Positions 23,776 through 33,473 are shown, numbered from the stretch's first letter. The stretch is DNA of 51,988 nt from an uncultured Collinsella sp. (GCA_902470065.1 CABRFA010000007.1:1-51988); one strand, 5' to 3'. Notes: generated by a model not told the origin, from the letters alone. A program made the numbers and translations.

Positions 23776-24498
23776 TTACTTAAGGTAGCCGTCGGCACGA
23801 AGCTTCTTGAGATCGGAATCTTTGACCTCGCAACCGGCGGGCAGCACCATGAACACGCGGTCGCCCACCTCCTTGACCGTGGCACCCAGACCGCAGGCAA
23901 AGCCGTAAGAGAAGTCCAAGACGCGCTTGGCAACTTCGGTGCGTACGCCCACAAAAATCAGTGCGACAGGCTGCTTGGTGCGAACGCGGCGCACCACAGT
24001 CTCCACGTCGTCATAGCTCTCGGGGCGCAGGACATAGGCCGGCAGCTGCGGCGTGGCGTTGATGATATTGCTCGCATAGGCCGAGGCATCGCTCGGTGCA
24101 GGCGCGGGTGCAGCGGCGGCACGGGCGCGGGTATTCTCGGCGTAGCTCGACGGCGTGTCATAGGCACCGGGACGATAACCGCTCGCAACACTGTCCTGCG
24201 AGCGCGAAGGCGGGTTATACGTCGTGGCATGGCGGGAGTCATCGCCGACCAGCTGACCGGAGCGCGTATACACGGCAACCGACTCAGCTTCACCGCGGCG
24301 CGTCTGACCAAGCAGGCCGTTGCTCGGCTCGTCTTGGGTGTAGAAGCCCTCGCCCGAAGCACCGCTGTAGCCGTTGCCCTGATAACTATCGTCATAGCCG
24401 TCATCGTAGCCGTAGTCGTCGTCCTGGCCATAACCCTGGTCGTAACCCTGCTGGCCGCCCAGGTGCATCTTATTTTTAATCTCGTCAAGGAAGCCCAT
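23776..24498 (-). CDS. sepF: Cell division protein SepF
   Basis: 240 residues. SepF anchors FtsZ to the membrane and is the main anchor in bacteria lacking FtsA. The N-terminal amphipathic MGFLDEIKNKM is the membrane tether. It is followed by a Gly/Tyr/Asp-rich stretch (about 13-45), a Ser/Ala/Pro linker and the conserved C-terminal domain (about 150-240) with RPESYDDVETVVRRVRTKQP and GDRVFMVLPAG. The ATG at 24498 follows GAGAGGACACAACC. The stop codon is 21 nt before the likely yggT start. The linker is long for the family. Confidence 0.93.
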   Translation of the reverse strand: MGFLDEIKNKMHLGGQQGYDQGYGQDDDYGYDDGYDDSYQGNGYSGASGEGFYTQDEPSNGLLGQTRRGEAESVAVYTRSGQLVGDDSRHATTYNPPSRSQDSVASGYRPGAYDTPSSYAENTRARAAAAPAPAPSDASAYASNIINATPQLPAYVLRPESYDDVETVVRRVRTKQPVALIFVGVRTEVAKRVLDFSYGFACGLGATVKEVGDRVFMVLPAGCEVKDSDLKKLRADGYLK

Positions 24499-24558
24499 GG
24501 TTGTGTCCTCTCGCGGTTTAGTGCAGGCGCCCCGATAATCAGTGCGCACTTCAGAGCC

Positions 24559-25296
24559 TTATTTTACTGCAAACTCCGGGCTAAATACTACCCTGCCCAG
24601 GCGAACGAGCGTAGAGCCCTCCTCAAGGGCAGGCTCAAAGTCCTCGCTCATGCCGCAGGAAAGCTCAGGCAGGTTCAAATCGGGATGCGCCGCCTCCAGC
24701 TCATCCCTCAGCTCACGAAGCCCCGCAAAGGTGCGGCGTGCCACATCCTTATTCCCCCGGGGCGCCATAGTCATAAGCCCCTGTACGCAAATTCCCTCAA
24801 GTTCCGCAAGCTCGCCCGCGTCGGCACGAATCTCATCGGGCGAAAAGCCTCCCTTCGACTCCTCACCACTCACATTGACCTCAATGAGCACACGCTGGGG
24901 GCCGGCGAGCTCGCCTGCCTCAATCTTGCGGACAGCACGGCTCGAGATCGCCTGCGCCAGATGCAGCGAACCCACCGAGTGAATCAGCTCGGCTGAGCCC
25001 AGCACCGCATTGATCTTATTGGTCTGCAGGTTGCCGATCATATCGAAGCGCACCTCGGGCAGCTCCGGATGCTCCGCCAGACCCGTGAGCTTGCGAACCA
25101 GCTCCTGCGGGCGATTCTCGGCAAAATGGCGATACCCCGCCTGGATGGCGGCAACGGTCTCATCGACACCAACGGTCTTGGACACGGCAATGAGGCGCGC
25201 GGCGTCGTGGGGACGGCCTGCGCGATCGAGCGCCGCATAAAAACGTTCCAGAATCTGCTCGCGGCGAGCGCGCATCAAGTCCAAATAGTTATCCAT
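24559..25296 (-). CDS. yggS: YggS family pyridoxal phosphate homeostasis protein
   Basis: 245 residues. YggS/YlmE/PLPBP proteins carry PLP on a lysine and keep cellular PLP and amino acid pools balanced; no enzyme activity is firmly known. LIAVSKTVG holds the PLP lysine, FAENRPQEL and DMIGNLQTNK follow, and the C-terminal LSCGMSEDFEPALEEGSTLVRLG is diagnostic. The ATG at 25296 follows AGCGGAGGCG. It is the first gene of the sepF-yggT-divIVA group, downstream of the phoU terminator, so it probably has its own promoter. Confidence 0.93.
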   Translation of the reverse strand: MDNYLDLMRARREQILERFYAALDRAGRPHDAARLIAVSKTVGVDETVAAIQAGYRHFAENRPQELVRKLTGLAEHPELPEVRFDMIGNLQTNKINAVLGSAELIHSVGSLHLAQAISSRAVRKIEAGELAGPQRVLIEVNVSGEESKGGFSPDEIRADAGELAELEGICVQGLMTMAPRGNKDVARRTFAGLRELRDELEAAHPDLNLPELSCGMSEDFEPALEEGSTLVRLGRVVFSPEFAVK

Positions 25297-25346
25297 TGCC
25301 AATCGCCTCCGCTGACAGCCAAACAAGTAGTCCCATGCTATCGCAA

Positions 25347-25378
25347 GAGCGCGGCCCCGCATGTGCAAGGCCGCGCTC
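25347..25378 (-). terminator. phoU / pst operon terminator
   Basis: Perfect 10-bp stem GAGCGCGGCC / GGCCGCGCTC with a 12-nt loop, followed on the minus strand by TTGCGATAG. The T-run is poor. It separates the pst-phoU transcript from yggS. Confidence 0.6.
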
Positions 25379-25415
25379 ACTTAGGTATTTACAATCTTTC
25401 GACGAACGGAATTAC

Positions 25416-26273
25416 TTACTCCTCGTCGTCCTCGCCATCGTCCTCGTCCTCAAGATGATCGAGCAGGTAGCGAAGACCCTCGCTGACCTCGTTAGTGGGC
25501 ACCTTGGCAACGTAGCGAGCGTCGACGGCGGGCCTCATGATAACACCCTCGCCCGAAGGCACGCGCATGCTCTCGAGCTCATCCTCATCAGTGCAGGCGA
25601 TATCACCGGCAGTCATACGCTGTCCGGTCAACAGGAAGGTCAGACGGCAGGCGGCATCGATGGAAATCGAGGCGATGCGATCGAGATAGCGCGATACCAT
25701 GATGGCGCGGCGCAGGTCGTCATAGTTGCTGTCGTCGTCCATAAAATCGCCCGTGTCCATGCGGTTAAAGGTGCGGAAGAACTTCTCGTAGGCGGCGTGC
25801 ACTGGCTCGTCCTCGACGGCCAAGTTGCAGATGATGGACATGTCGTTGGTGACGAGCGCAGAAAGCGAAGAGCCCAGCACCTGGTAGACGGCCTCAGCCT
25901 CGGCCTCGACCGTGCCGACAAGCTCCTTGGGCAGCGAGATGTCGGCCTTAATCATATGACGCGTGGCGCGGCAAATCTGGCGAACCTTATCGGTCATGCG
26001 CTGCAGGTTAAAGTCGACGTAGATGATCGTCTGCAGCAAGCGGAAGTCGGAGGCGACCGGTGACTGCGTGGCAATCAGGTTGTAGCAGACGGCCTCCAGG
26101 TTGGCGCAGCGTGCGTCAATCGAAAGCGTGCGCTTCTTGGTCTTGGTGGCGAGCTTGCGGTCGTCGGTCACATAGGCCTTCACGGCATCGTGGAGGGCCA
26201 GATCGACGGCCTCGTAGATGCTCAGCATCTCGTGACGGGCCTCGATGAGCTGACGGGAAAACAGTTTGCGCAT
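25416..26273 (-). CDS. phoU: Phosphate signalling protein PhoU
   Basis: 285 residues with two repeats of the PhoU helical domain. PhoU links the Pst transporter to the phosphate sensor kinase and damps uptake when phosphate is plentiful. Metal-binding type segments are seen (LSIYEAVDLALHDAV and SRYLDRIASISIDAA). It is longer than the typical protein because of a C-terminal extension ending in an acidic run. GGAGTGAACC precedes the ATG. It is the last gene of the operon, 92 nt after pstB. Confidence 0.92.
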   Translation of the reverse strand: MRKLFSRQLIEARHEMLSIYEAVDLALHDAVKAYVTDDRKLATKTKKRTLSIDARCANLEAVCYNLIATQSPVASDFRLLQTIIYVDFNLQRMTDKVRQICRATRHMIKADISLPKELVGTVEAEAEAVYQVLGSSLSALVTNDMSIICNLAVEDEPVHAAYEKFFRTFNRMDTGDFMDDDSNYDDLRRAIMVSRYLDRIASISIDAACRLTFLLTGQRMTAGDIACTDEDELESMRVPSGEGVIMRPAVDARYVAKVPTNEVSEGLRYLLDHLEDEDDGEDDEE

Positions 26274-26365
26274 GGTTCACTCCAATCAGTTGGGTGCGGT
26301 CATGCCGCCCGCACAGTGAATACGCACCGGACCAGATCCGATCGGCTTGGGACTAGTCGCACCGA

Positions 26366-27169
<804 letters not shown>

Positions 27170-27181
27170 GGGACTCCTTAA

Positions 27182-28087
27182 CTAGCGACGCTTGCGCGAC
27201 AGGAAGCGCGCAAACAGGTTGAAGGCCAGAATGATCACCATCAGCAAGAGCGCGGTGCCGTAGGCTGCGTTCATGTTGATGCCGTCGTTGGCAAGCAGGT
27301 ACAGGTGAACCGTCATGGGGCGGCCGGAATCGAGCGGCGAAATAGGTAGATTGATGGCCTGCCCCATGGTGTAGAGCACCACCGCGGTCTCGCCAATGGC
27401 ACGGCCGATGGCGAGGACGATGCCCGTGGCAATACGGCCAAAGGCAGAAGGAAGCACGATCTTGGAGACAACCTGCCACTTGGTGGCGCCCAGACCGTAC
27501 GCGCCCCAACGGATATAGCGCGGAACGGCGCGAATGGCCTCTTCGGTGGTGCGCATGACGATGGGAAGCATCAAGAGCGCGAGTGCCAGGGCGGCAGAGA
27601 CCATCGAAAGGCCCAAGCCCATGGCCTCGACAAACAAGGCGTAGCCAAACAGACCCATAACGATGGAGGGCACCGAGGCCAAAGCGTCAGCAGCGTAGCG
27701 AATGAGCTCGACGACCTTGCCCTGCTTGGCGTACTCGGCCAGATAGACGGCTGCCAGCACAGCGATCGGCGTGCAGATAAGCATGGCGAGCGCCGTCACA
27801 TAGACGGTCGAGACGATCGTGGGCCAAATACCGCCCTCGGCGTTGACGCCCTGGGGCCAACCGAAGATAAAGTCGAGCGAGATGTGTGGCAGGCCGTTGA
27901 TGACCACGTAGGCGATGATAGCGACCAGCACCAGCGTGGTGATGTAGGCAGCGGCACGGAACACGCCAAGCATGATCTTGTTGGACAGGTCCTTGTTGAT
28001 GCGGCCCTTCTTGCCGTGGGAAAGGGCACGCTTGATGCGCTCGCGCGACGAGGTCGTATCGACCGTCGTGTCAACGGAATCGGACAT
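27182..28087 (-). CDS. pstA: Phosphate ABC transporter permease PstA
   Basis: 301 residues with about six membrane helices, one of the two PstCA channel subunits. The cytosolic N-terminus (about 40 residues) is Ser/Arg/Lys-rich, then YITTLVLVAIIAYVVINGLP begins the first helix. The permease coupling segment is RWGAYGLGATKWQVVSKIVLP with the EAA-like GA-TKWQ. It starts 3 nt after pstC ends, and its ribosome site GAGGGGGTAG contains the pstC stop codon, so the two are translationally coupled. Confidence 0.95.
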   Translation of the reverse strand: MSDSVDTTVDTTSSRERIKRALSHGKKGRINKDLSNKIMLGVFRAAAYITTLVLVAIIAYVVINGLPHISLDFIFGWPQGVNAEGGIWPTIVSTVYVTALAMLICTPIAVLAAVYLAEYAKQGKVVELIRYAADALASVPSIVMGLFGYALFVEAMGLGLSMVSAALALALLMLPIVMRTTEEAIRAVPRYIRWGAYGLGATKWQVVSKIVLPSAFGRIATGIVLAIGRAIGETAVVLYTMGQAINLPISPLDSGRPMTVHLYLLANDGINMNAAYGTALLLMVIILAFNLFARFLSRKRR

Positions 28088-28090
28088 AGC

Positions 28091-29017
28091 CTACCCCCTC
28101 TTCTTCTTGGAAATCAGACGGACGATGCCCACCAGCGTGGCGGAGATGATAAACAGGACCACACCCATGCCGAACAGCGCCGAGCGGTGCAGACCCGAGG
28201 AATAGCTCATGTCGAGCGCAATCTGGCTCGTGAGCGTCGAGATGGGGCTCGCAATGCTGTCGGGAATAACCGGGGCGTTACCTACGACCATGAGCACGGC
28301 CATGGTCTCGCCGATGGCACGGCCCATACCCAGCACGATGGCATCAACGATACCCAGCTTCGCGGCAGGTAGCACGACCTTATAGATGGTCTGCCACTTG
28401 GTGGCGCCCATGGCATACGATGCCTCGCGAATGCCCATGGGAATGGAATTGAGAGCATCGATGGTGAGCGTGGTGATGGTAGGGACGATCATGATGGCGA
28501 GCACAAACCACGCCGTCAGCGCACCAAAACCAAGGCCGCCGGTCAGTTGTGCGATAAACGGGCGGATGATGATCATGCCAAAGAAGCCGTAGATGATGGA
28601 GGGTATGCCCGCCAGCAGGTCAACGGCGGGGCTGATGAGCTTGCGCACGCGCTTGCTGGCAATCTCGACCAGGTAAACGGCCGTACCCACGCCCAGCGGC
28701 ACGCCCATGGCGAGCGCACCGACGGTCACCAGACCCGAGCCGGCAAGCAGCGACAAGATGCCGTAGTGGCCCTCGGAAGGCGCCCACGTAAAGCTAAAGA
28801 AGTCCGCCAGACCGATGTCAGTAAAGACGGGCAGCGCCGAGTACGTGGTAAAGACAAAAATCAGGATGACGGTAACGACCGCCAAGAACGCGCAGGCAAA
28901 GAAGATCCACTGCAGCGCCTTCTCCTTGATATAGGTACTGTGCGATACGAGCGCCAGCTCGCGCTTCTTGGGCGTCTGAACATTCTGCTCAGTCTGGGAG
29001 TTTTCCTGTGCTTCCAT
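28091..29017 (-). CDS. pstC: Phosphate ABC transporter permease PstC
   Basis: 308 residues with about six membrane helices. The coupling loop reads SYAMGATKWQTIYKVVLPAA, parallel to that of PstA. A GTG at 29026 is in frame, but the ATG at 29017 is 8 nt after AAGGGGAG, which is better. Its ribosome site lies inside the end of pstS and its start is one base after the pstS stop region, so expression is coupled. Confidence 0.94.
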   Translation of the reverse strand: MEAQENSQTEQNVQTPKKRELALVSHSTYIKEKALQWIFFACAFLAVVTVILIFVFTTYSALPVFTDIGLADFFSFTWAPSEGHYGILSLLAGSGLVTVGALAMGVPLGVGTAVYLVEIASKRVRKLISPAVDLLAGIPSIIYGFFGMIIIRPFIAQLTGGLGFGALTAWFVLAIMIVPTITTLTIDALNSIPMGIREASYAMGATKWQTIYKVVLPAAKLGIVDAIVLGMGRAIGETMAVLMVVGNAPVIPDSIASPISTLTSQIALDMSYSSGLHRSALFGMGVVLFIISATLVGIVRLISKKKRG

Positions 29018-29018
29018 G

Positions 29019-29855
29019 CTACTCACTCCCCTTCTCGTCGTTGGTGACGGGAATAAAGCCCGCCTCGCGAATCTGCTTGTCCATCTTTTCGGACGTCACA
29101 TAGTCGATGTAATCCTGCGCCTGCTGCGAAGGCGCACCCTTCACAAAGAAGTAAAGGTCGCGTGAGATGGGATAGCCGCCGCTCGCGACCGTCTTCTCGG
29201 ACGCCTCAACATGATTGACCGAGACGGCCTTGACCGAGGTCTTGGCGTTGAGGCTATCGACGAAGCCCAGCGAAATGTAGCCAATGGCACCGCGCGAACG
29301 AGATACCACGTCGCGCACCTGGCCCGTGCCCGAAAGAACGGCCGAGCGGCGATCGAACGGGGTGCCGTCCATCACGATGGTGCGGAAGGCCTCACGCGTG
29401 CCGGACGCCTCATCTCGGTTGATAACCTGAATCCTCAGGTCCTCGCCACCGACTTCTTTCCAGTTGGTGATCTTGCCGGCGTAAATATCGCGGAGCTGCT
29501 CGGTCGAGAGGTTATCGACCGGGTTATCGTCGTTCACGATGACCGCGATACCGTCGTGGGCAATGACGATGGGAGTCAGGCCCAGATCCTGTTCGTCGGC
29601 ATTGAGTCCACGGGAGGAGCTGGCGATATCGGCTGTGCCGGCGCTGACGGCCTCGATGCCAGCGGAAGAACCCAAACCGGAAACGAGCACGTCGATGCCG
29701 GTCTCCTCCTTAAAGCCCTCGGCCGCAATCTCGGCGATAGGAAGGCAGGTCGTGGAGCCGGCGACGGTAATGGAAGAGGTAGAAGATCCCGAAGAACAGG
29801 CGCACAGCGTAAGCGTAAGCACAGCGGCGCTCAGGACCGATACGATCTTTCTCAT
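29019..29855 (-). CDS. pstS: Phosphate-binding lipoprotein PstS
   Basis: 278 residues. The exported substrate-binding part of the Pst system. The N-terminus MRKIVSVLSAAVLTL is followed by a lipobox LCAC with the modified cysteine at residue 20, then a Ser-rich linker. Phosphate-binding segments are ITVAGSTTCLPIAEI, SSRGLNADE and NRDEASGTREAFR (the SGT phosphate loop). It overlaps the pgeF stop by ATGA and has no strong ribosome site of its own, suggesting translation re-initiates from pgeF. Confidence 0.95.
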   Translation of the reverse strand: MRKIVSVLSAAVLTLTLCACSSGSSTSSITVAGSTTCLPIAEIAAEGFKEETGIDVLVSGLGSSAGIEAVSAGTADIASSSRGLNADEQDLGLTPIVIAHDGIAVIVNDDNPVDNLSTEQLRDIYAGKITNWKEVGGEDLRIQVINRDEASGTREAFRTIVMDGTPFDRRSAVLSGTGQVRDVVSRSRGAIGYISLGFVDSLNAKTSVKAVSVNHVEASEKTVASGGYPISRDLYFFVKGAPSQQAQDYIDYVTSEKMDKQIREAGFIPVTNDEKGSE

Positions 29856-30652
29856 AGCATCACGCCGATCGCAGCATGGCGCCCACAGGTGCCGTCCTCG
29901 TTACGGTAGGAATAAAAGCGGTCGTTCTGACGCACAGTCGAAAGCTGGGTATCCACGATATTATCCGCGTCGACACCGACATCTACCAGCGCCTCGCGAA
30001 TGGCAGCGGAAAGATCGAGCATGCGAGAGGCACTCGCATCGATGCAAGAGAACTCGGCGGCAAAGCGATCCATGAGTTCCTGGGATACCTCATATTCGTC
30101 ACCCAAGATATGGGGGCCGATATAGGCGGAAACGTTGCTCGCATCGCAGCCGGCAGCATCGCAAAGCGCCTGGCACGCCTTGGCGGAAATACGTGCAATC
30201 GTGCCCTTCCAACCGGAGTGCACCACGGCAAATCCGCCAGGGGCCACCAGCACCACGGGAACGCAGTCGGCAAAGCAGAGCAGCACGGGCACGTTATGCG
30301 CCGTGCAGACGATGGCATCACAGCCCTCGGCAATCTGCTCGCGAACGTCCTCAAGGTCATCGGCGCCGTTCGAGGTCACCGCAACGATATGATCACCATG
30401 GACCTGATTGGGAACGAGCAGGTTGTGCTCGCACTCGGCGGCACCCATAGCTTCGAGCGCACGACGACGATTTTCTTGAACAGCAAAGGGGTCATCGCCA
30501 ACATGCGAGCCCAAGTTGAGTGAGGAGTACGCATCTTCGGAAACGCCACCGGCGCGCTCGGTGAAGGCAAAGCGAACATCGGATGTCGCGCCCTCCACCA
30601 ACGTAACTCCATCATGGTCGACACGCGAAACGTTGTCCGCACGTGCTGCCAT
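29852..30652 (-). CDS. pgeF: Laccase-domain purine nucleoside phosphorylase family protein (YfiH/YlmD/PgeF)
   Basis: 266 residues. This family was named multicopper polyphenol oxidase but members act as zinc-dependent purine nucleoside phosphorylases (established for bacterial homologues and human LACC1). The metal ligands are visible in NQVHGDHI, CFADCVPVVLV and VVHSGWKG. The ATG at 30652 follows AGGAGGCTTTAGT. Its last bases overlap the pstS start (ATGA). In Bacillus the ylmD gene sits before ylmE; here the pst operon separates them. It is probably co-transcribed with pst. Confidence 0.9.
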   Translation of the reverse strand: MAARADNVSRVDHDGVTLVEGATSDVRFAFTERAGGVSEDAYSSLNLGSHVGDDPFAVQENRRRALEAMGAAECEHNLLVPNQVHGDHIVAVTSNGADDLEDVREQIAEGCDAIVCTAHNVPVLLCFADCVPVVLVAPGGFAVVHSGWKGTIARISAKACQALCDAAGCDASNVSAYIGPHILGDEYEVSQELMDRFAAEFSCIDASASRMLDLSAAIREALVDVGVDADNIVDTQLSTVRQNDRFYSYRNEDGTCGRHAAIGVML

Positions 30653-30757
30653 ACTAAAGCCTCCTAATAACACAAGTACCGCGGCATCGCCGCTACAGCC
30701 CGCGTTTATACGGCTGTCATACTTCTCTAAAAGGATACCTGCTGCGCTGGAGGCAAT

Positions 30758-30774
30758 CGTAAAGGGAACGTAAA
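30758..30774 (-). promoter_or_regulatory. Putative Pho box upstream of pgeF-pst
   Basis: On the minus strand two hexamers TTTACG are spaced 11 bp apart (TTTACG-TTCCC-TTTACG), the spacing of PhoP direct-repeat boxes (TTHACA-N5 in Bacillus). They lie about 105 nt before the pgeF ATG. A possible -10, TATCCT, lies 20 nt downstream. Only two repeats are present and neither matches the consensus last base. Confidence 0.4.
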
Positions 30775-30812
30775 GAGATTGGAGGTTCTAGTTTACAAAG
30801 TCGAAATAAAAA

Positions 30813-30836
30813 GGGCGCGTCCATACGGACACGCCC
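30813..30836 (-). terminator. ftsZ terminator
   Basis: 10-bp stem GGGCGCGTCC / GGACACGCCC (one mismatch) with loop ATAC, followed on the minus strand by TTTTTATTTCG. It lies 27 nt past the ftsZ stop, and so separates ftsZ from pgeF-pst. Confidence 0.82.
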
Positions 30837-30862
30837 CTGTGCACAACAATGCAAAGAACGAC

Positions 30863-32017
30863 TTAGAAGCTGCCGCGCTTCAGGAAGTCGGGAAGCTCGA
30901 ACTGATCGTTGCCGAAGTTAGGAAGCTCGGTGCCACCGACGTTGCGGGTCGGAGCGGCCTGAGCCGGACTGGTGGCCGGAGCGGTGCGCTGCGGCTCAGC
31001 GGAGGCAGCTGCCTTGCTCTGAGACTGCTGAGCAGCAAAGAGCTCGTCCTGACGGTTGACGTTGGAGTCGGAGAAGCCCGTAGCGATGACGGTGATACGC
31101 ACCTGATCGCCCAGGGACTCGTCGACAACGGTACCGAAGATGATGTTGGCCTCGGGGTCGACGGCGTTGGCGACAACGTCGGCGGCGTCGCTGATCTCCT
31201 GGATGCCCAGGTCCTTGGAACCGGCGATGGAGAGCAGCACGCGCGTGGCACCATCGATGGAGCTCTCGAGCAGCGGGCTGGAGATGGCCTGCTGGGCAGC
31301 ATCGACGGCACGGGTATCCCCAGAAGAGGTACCGATACCCATCATGGCGGTACCGGCCTGCTTCATGATGGTCTTAACATCGGCGAAGTCCAGGTTGATG
31401 ATACCGGGGACGGTGATGAGGTCGGTGATACCCTGGGTGCCCTGGGAAAGGACGCCATCGGCAATCGCGAAGGCCTCGAGCATGGTGGTCTTCTTCTCGG
31501 CGATGTCGAGCAGCTTATCGTTAGGGATGACGATCATGGTGTCGACGCAATCGGAGAGGGTCTTAATGCCCTCCTCGGCGCTCTTCTTGCGCTTGCGGCC
31601 CTCGAAGGTGAAGGGCTTGGTCACGACGGCGACGGTCAGCGCACCGACCTCGTTCATCGCGATATCGGCAACGATGGGAGCAGCGCCGGTACCGGTGCCA
31701 CCGCCCTCGCCGCAGGTGATGAACACCATGTCGGCGCCAGCGAGCGCCTCGGCAATGTCGTCGCGGGACTCATCGGCAGCCTTGCGGCCAACCTCGGGGT
31801 TGGCGCCGGCGCCCAGGCCGCGGGTAAGGTCGGTGCCGATGTGCACCTTGATATCGGCATCAGAGATCGCGAGTGCCTGAGCATCGGTGTTGATGGCAAC
31901 AAACTCGACGCCGCGGATGCCCTCTTCGATCATTCGATTGACCGCGTTGGTACCGCCGCCGCCGACGCCGACCACCTTAATGACGGCAAGGTAGTTGTTG
32001 ATCTCTGTCTCGTGCAT
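30863..32017 (-). CDS. ftsZ: Cell division protein FtsZ
   Basis: 384 residues. Tubulin-like GTPase that forms the division ring. The glycine-rich GTP loop GEGGGTGTGAAP, VGVGGGGTNAVNRM and the T7 loop region NLDFADVKTIM are present. The C-terminal tail after about residue 320 is Gln/Ala/Pro-rich and ends LPDFLKRGSF, the short peptide that binds SepF and other partners. The ATG at 32017 follows TTCGGAGGACCGAC; a 10-codon extension upstream lacks a site. No ftsA lies between ftsQ and ftsZ. Confidence 0.97.
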   Translation of the reverse strand: MHETEINNYLAVIKVVGVGGGGTNAVNRMIEEGIRGVEFVAINTDAQALAISDADIKVHIGTDLTRGLGAGANPEVGRKAADESRDDIAEALAGADMVFITCGEGGGTGTGAAPIVADIAMNEVGALTVAVVTKPFTFEGRKRKKSAEEGIKTLSDCVDTMIVIPNDKLLDIAEKKTTMLEAFAIADGVLSQGTQGITDLITVPGIINLDFADVKTIMKQAGTAMMGIGTSSGDTRAVDAAQQAISSPLLESSIDGATRVLLSIAGSKDLGIQEISDAADVVANAVDPEANIIFGTVVDESLGDQVRITVIATGFSDSNVNRQDELFAAQQSQSKAAASAEPQRTAPATSPAQAAPTRNVGGTELPNFGNDQFELPDFLKRGSF

Positions 32018-32073
32018 GTCGGTCCTCCGAACAAAGGTTATAGCCATAGCATGGGTCGACCCCTGCGCACATT

Positions 32074-32087
32074 AACCTTCAGGTTGA
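32074..32087. promoter_or_regulatory. AACCTTCAGGTTGA motif upstream of ftsZ
   Basis: This 14-mer lies 57 nt before the ftsZ start and differs by one base from a motif at 46597-46610 upstream of the mraZ promoter. The form (AACCT-rich half-sites) recalls MerR-family operators. The ftsQ-ftsZ gap of 199 nt also holds an AT-rich stretch with TTGACT on the minus strand, so a promoter here is likely. Confidence 0.3.
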
Positions 32088-32216
32088 AAGTAAATGCAAA
32101 GGTAAACCGTATTATGTTTGCACATTATGAACGTATCAGTCAAATAATTGACCGTGAAAACCAAACAAACCAGATAAACGGCGTGGTATGGCCCCTCAAC
32201 AAAGCATCAACCAGCG

Positions 32217-33473
32217 CTACGAGGTCGGAGCGTTCCTAAATGTATAGTTACCCGGAGAGCGCACATTGATATACGTTACGCCCTCTACCTGCGAAAGCAG
32301 CTTGGTGACTACGCGCTCCTTCTTGACGATATCGTTCGAATCGCCCAGCGACACCTCAATGCCGTTATTGAGGTTTGCCGAGATGGCTTCGACCGAAGGC
32401 GTGGAAATATCCTTGACTTGTCCCAAGAACTCGCTCGAAAAACCACGCACATAATCCAAGCCAGCCTTAACGGCCTTGGAGCTCACCGCCTGGCCGGAAA
32501 CCGGAGCGACATCCGCCGAGACATCAGTCAACAACACCGCGCCATAGTGCTTAGCGAGCGCCAGCGCGGCATCAATGCCGGTCAGGGTATTTGAGCCCTG
32601 CCCTGTCGTGATGACGTTGCCCTGGCCATCCACTTCGACCGACGTCGACAGCGGGGCGATCCAGGTGTCATCATCCCCGATGGCCCAGGCAAGGTCATCG
32701 GAGCTGATATAGGCAATTGCGATGACCTTGCGCTCCATAGGCGTAATGATGAGCGTATGCGGGAACTGACGCTGGACATCCACGCCCGACACCCACGGGT
32801 TCTGCTTGAGGTCCTCGGCAATCTGGTCAGGATCGACGTTAAAAAGCGACGTTCCCTCGGGCAAATCGATCAGCTGGATAGCATCGTGCTTCGTCACATG
32901 CTCGCTGCCTTGAATCTGAATATCAGTGGCGGTAAACAATCCAGAGTTGATCACCACGACGGCAACGACGACGAGCACGGCCAAGACGGCCAGAACGCCG
33001 CCCACGATTTTGCCTTTGCCTGTAACGAGAGAAGCGGCGTCTGACGTTTTATTTGCCATCGCCCCAAGTGAAGACAACGGGTTGACGCCTTTTTTACCCG
33101 AAGGCTTCTTGGCGGTAGCCGGCACCGATGTCAGCGAGCGCGGTTTCGATGCGCCCAGCGTGCGACCCGGACGCGCCGCCTTAGTTCCCGTCGAGGGCTT
33201 AGGAGTTGCCATGGGACGGGCAGGTTTGGCGCCCATAACAGGCTTTGACGTCACCGAGGGACGCGAGGACTTTTTTGCGGCCGGACGATTACCGAGCTGC
33301 GAGCCGACAACCGGACGACTGGTCTGTCGAGCATGCCCGACAGACTTAGAGTGCGCGACGGTATTGCGTTGAGGTTTGGCAGGCGCGCCGGAACGCCCTC
33401 CGGCGCGGCGGAAGGTGGGTTTCGATGCTCTAGAAGCCGAGGAATTTAACTTCCGGTCTGAGCTCGATGCCAT
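32217..33473 (-). CDS. ftsQ: Cell division protein FtsQ/DivIB
   Basis: 418 residues, much longer than the usual 250-300. An N-terminal cytosolic part of about 155 residues is Lys/Arg/Ser/Pro-rich and low in complexity. One membrane helix (GGVLAVLAVLVVVAVVVI) is followed by the POTRA domain (GLFTATDIQIQGSEHVTKHD, LPEGTSLFNVD) and the FtsQ beta domain. It bridges early and late divisome parts outside the membrane. The ATG at 33473 follows GGGAGGCGT and lies 44 nt inside the end of murB. Confidence 0.9.
   Translation of the reverse strand: MASSSDRKLNSSASRASKPTFRRAGGRSGAPAKPQRNTVAHSKSVGHARQTSRPVVGSQLGNRPAAKKSSRPSVTSKPVMGAKPARPMATPKPSTGTKAARPGRTLGASKPRSLTSVPATAKKPSGKKGVNPLSSLGAMANKTSDAASLVTGKGKIVGGVLAVLAVLVVVAVVVINSGLFTATDIQIQGSEHVTKHDAIQLIDLPEGTSLFNVDPDQIAEDLKQNPWVSGVDVQRQFPHTLIITPMERKVIAIAYISSDDLAWAIGDDDTWIAPLSTSVEVDGQGNVITTGQGSNTLTGIDAALALAKHYGAVLLTDVSADVAPVSGQAVSSKAVKAGLDYVRGFSSEFLGQVKDISTPSVEAISANLNNGIEVSLGDSNDIVKKERVVTKLLSQVEGVTYINVRSPGNYTFRNAPTS

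Noticed and set aside
23673..23954. 93-codon minus-strand frame between yggT and sepF
   Set aside because: It is another frame across sepF and yggT with Ser/Pro/Arg-rich shadow composition; the SepF and YggT products are recognisable in their own frames.
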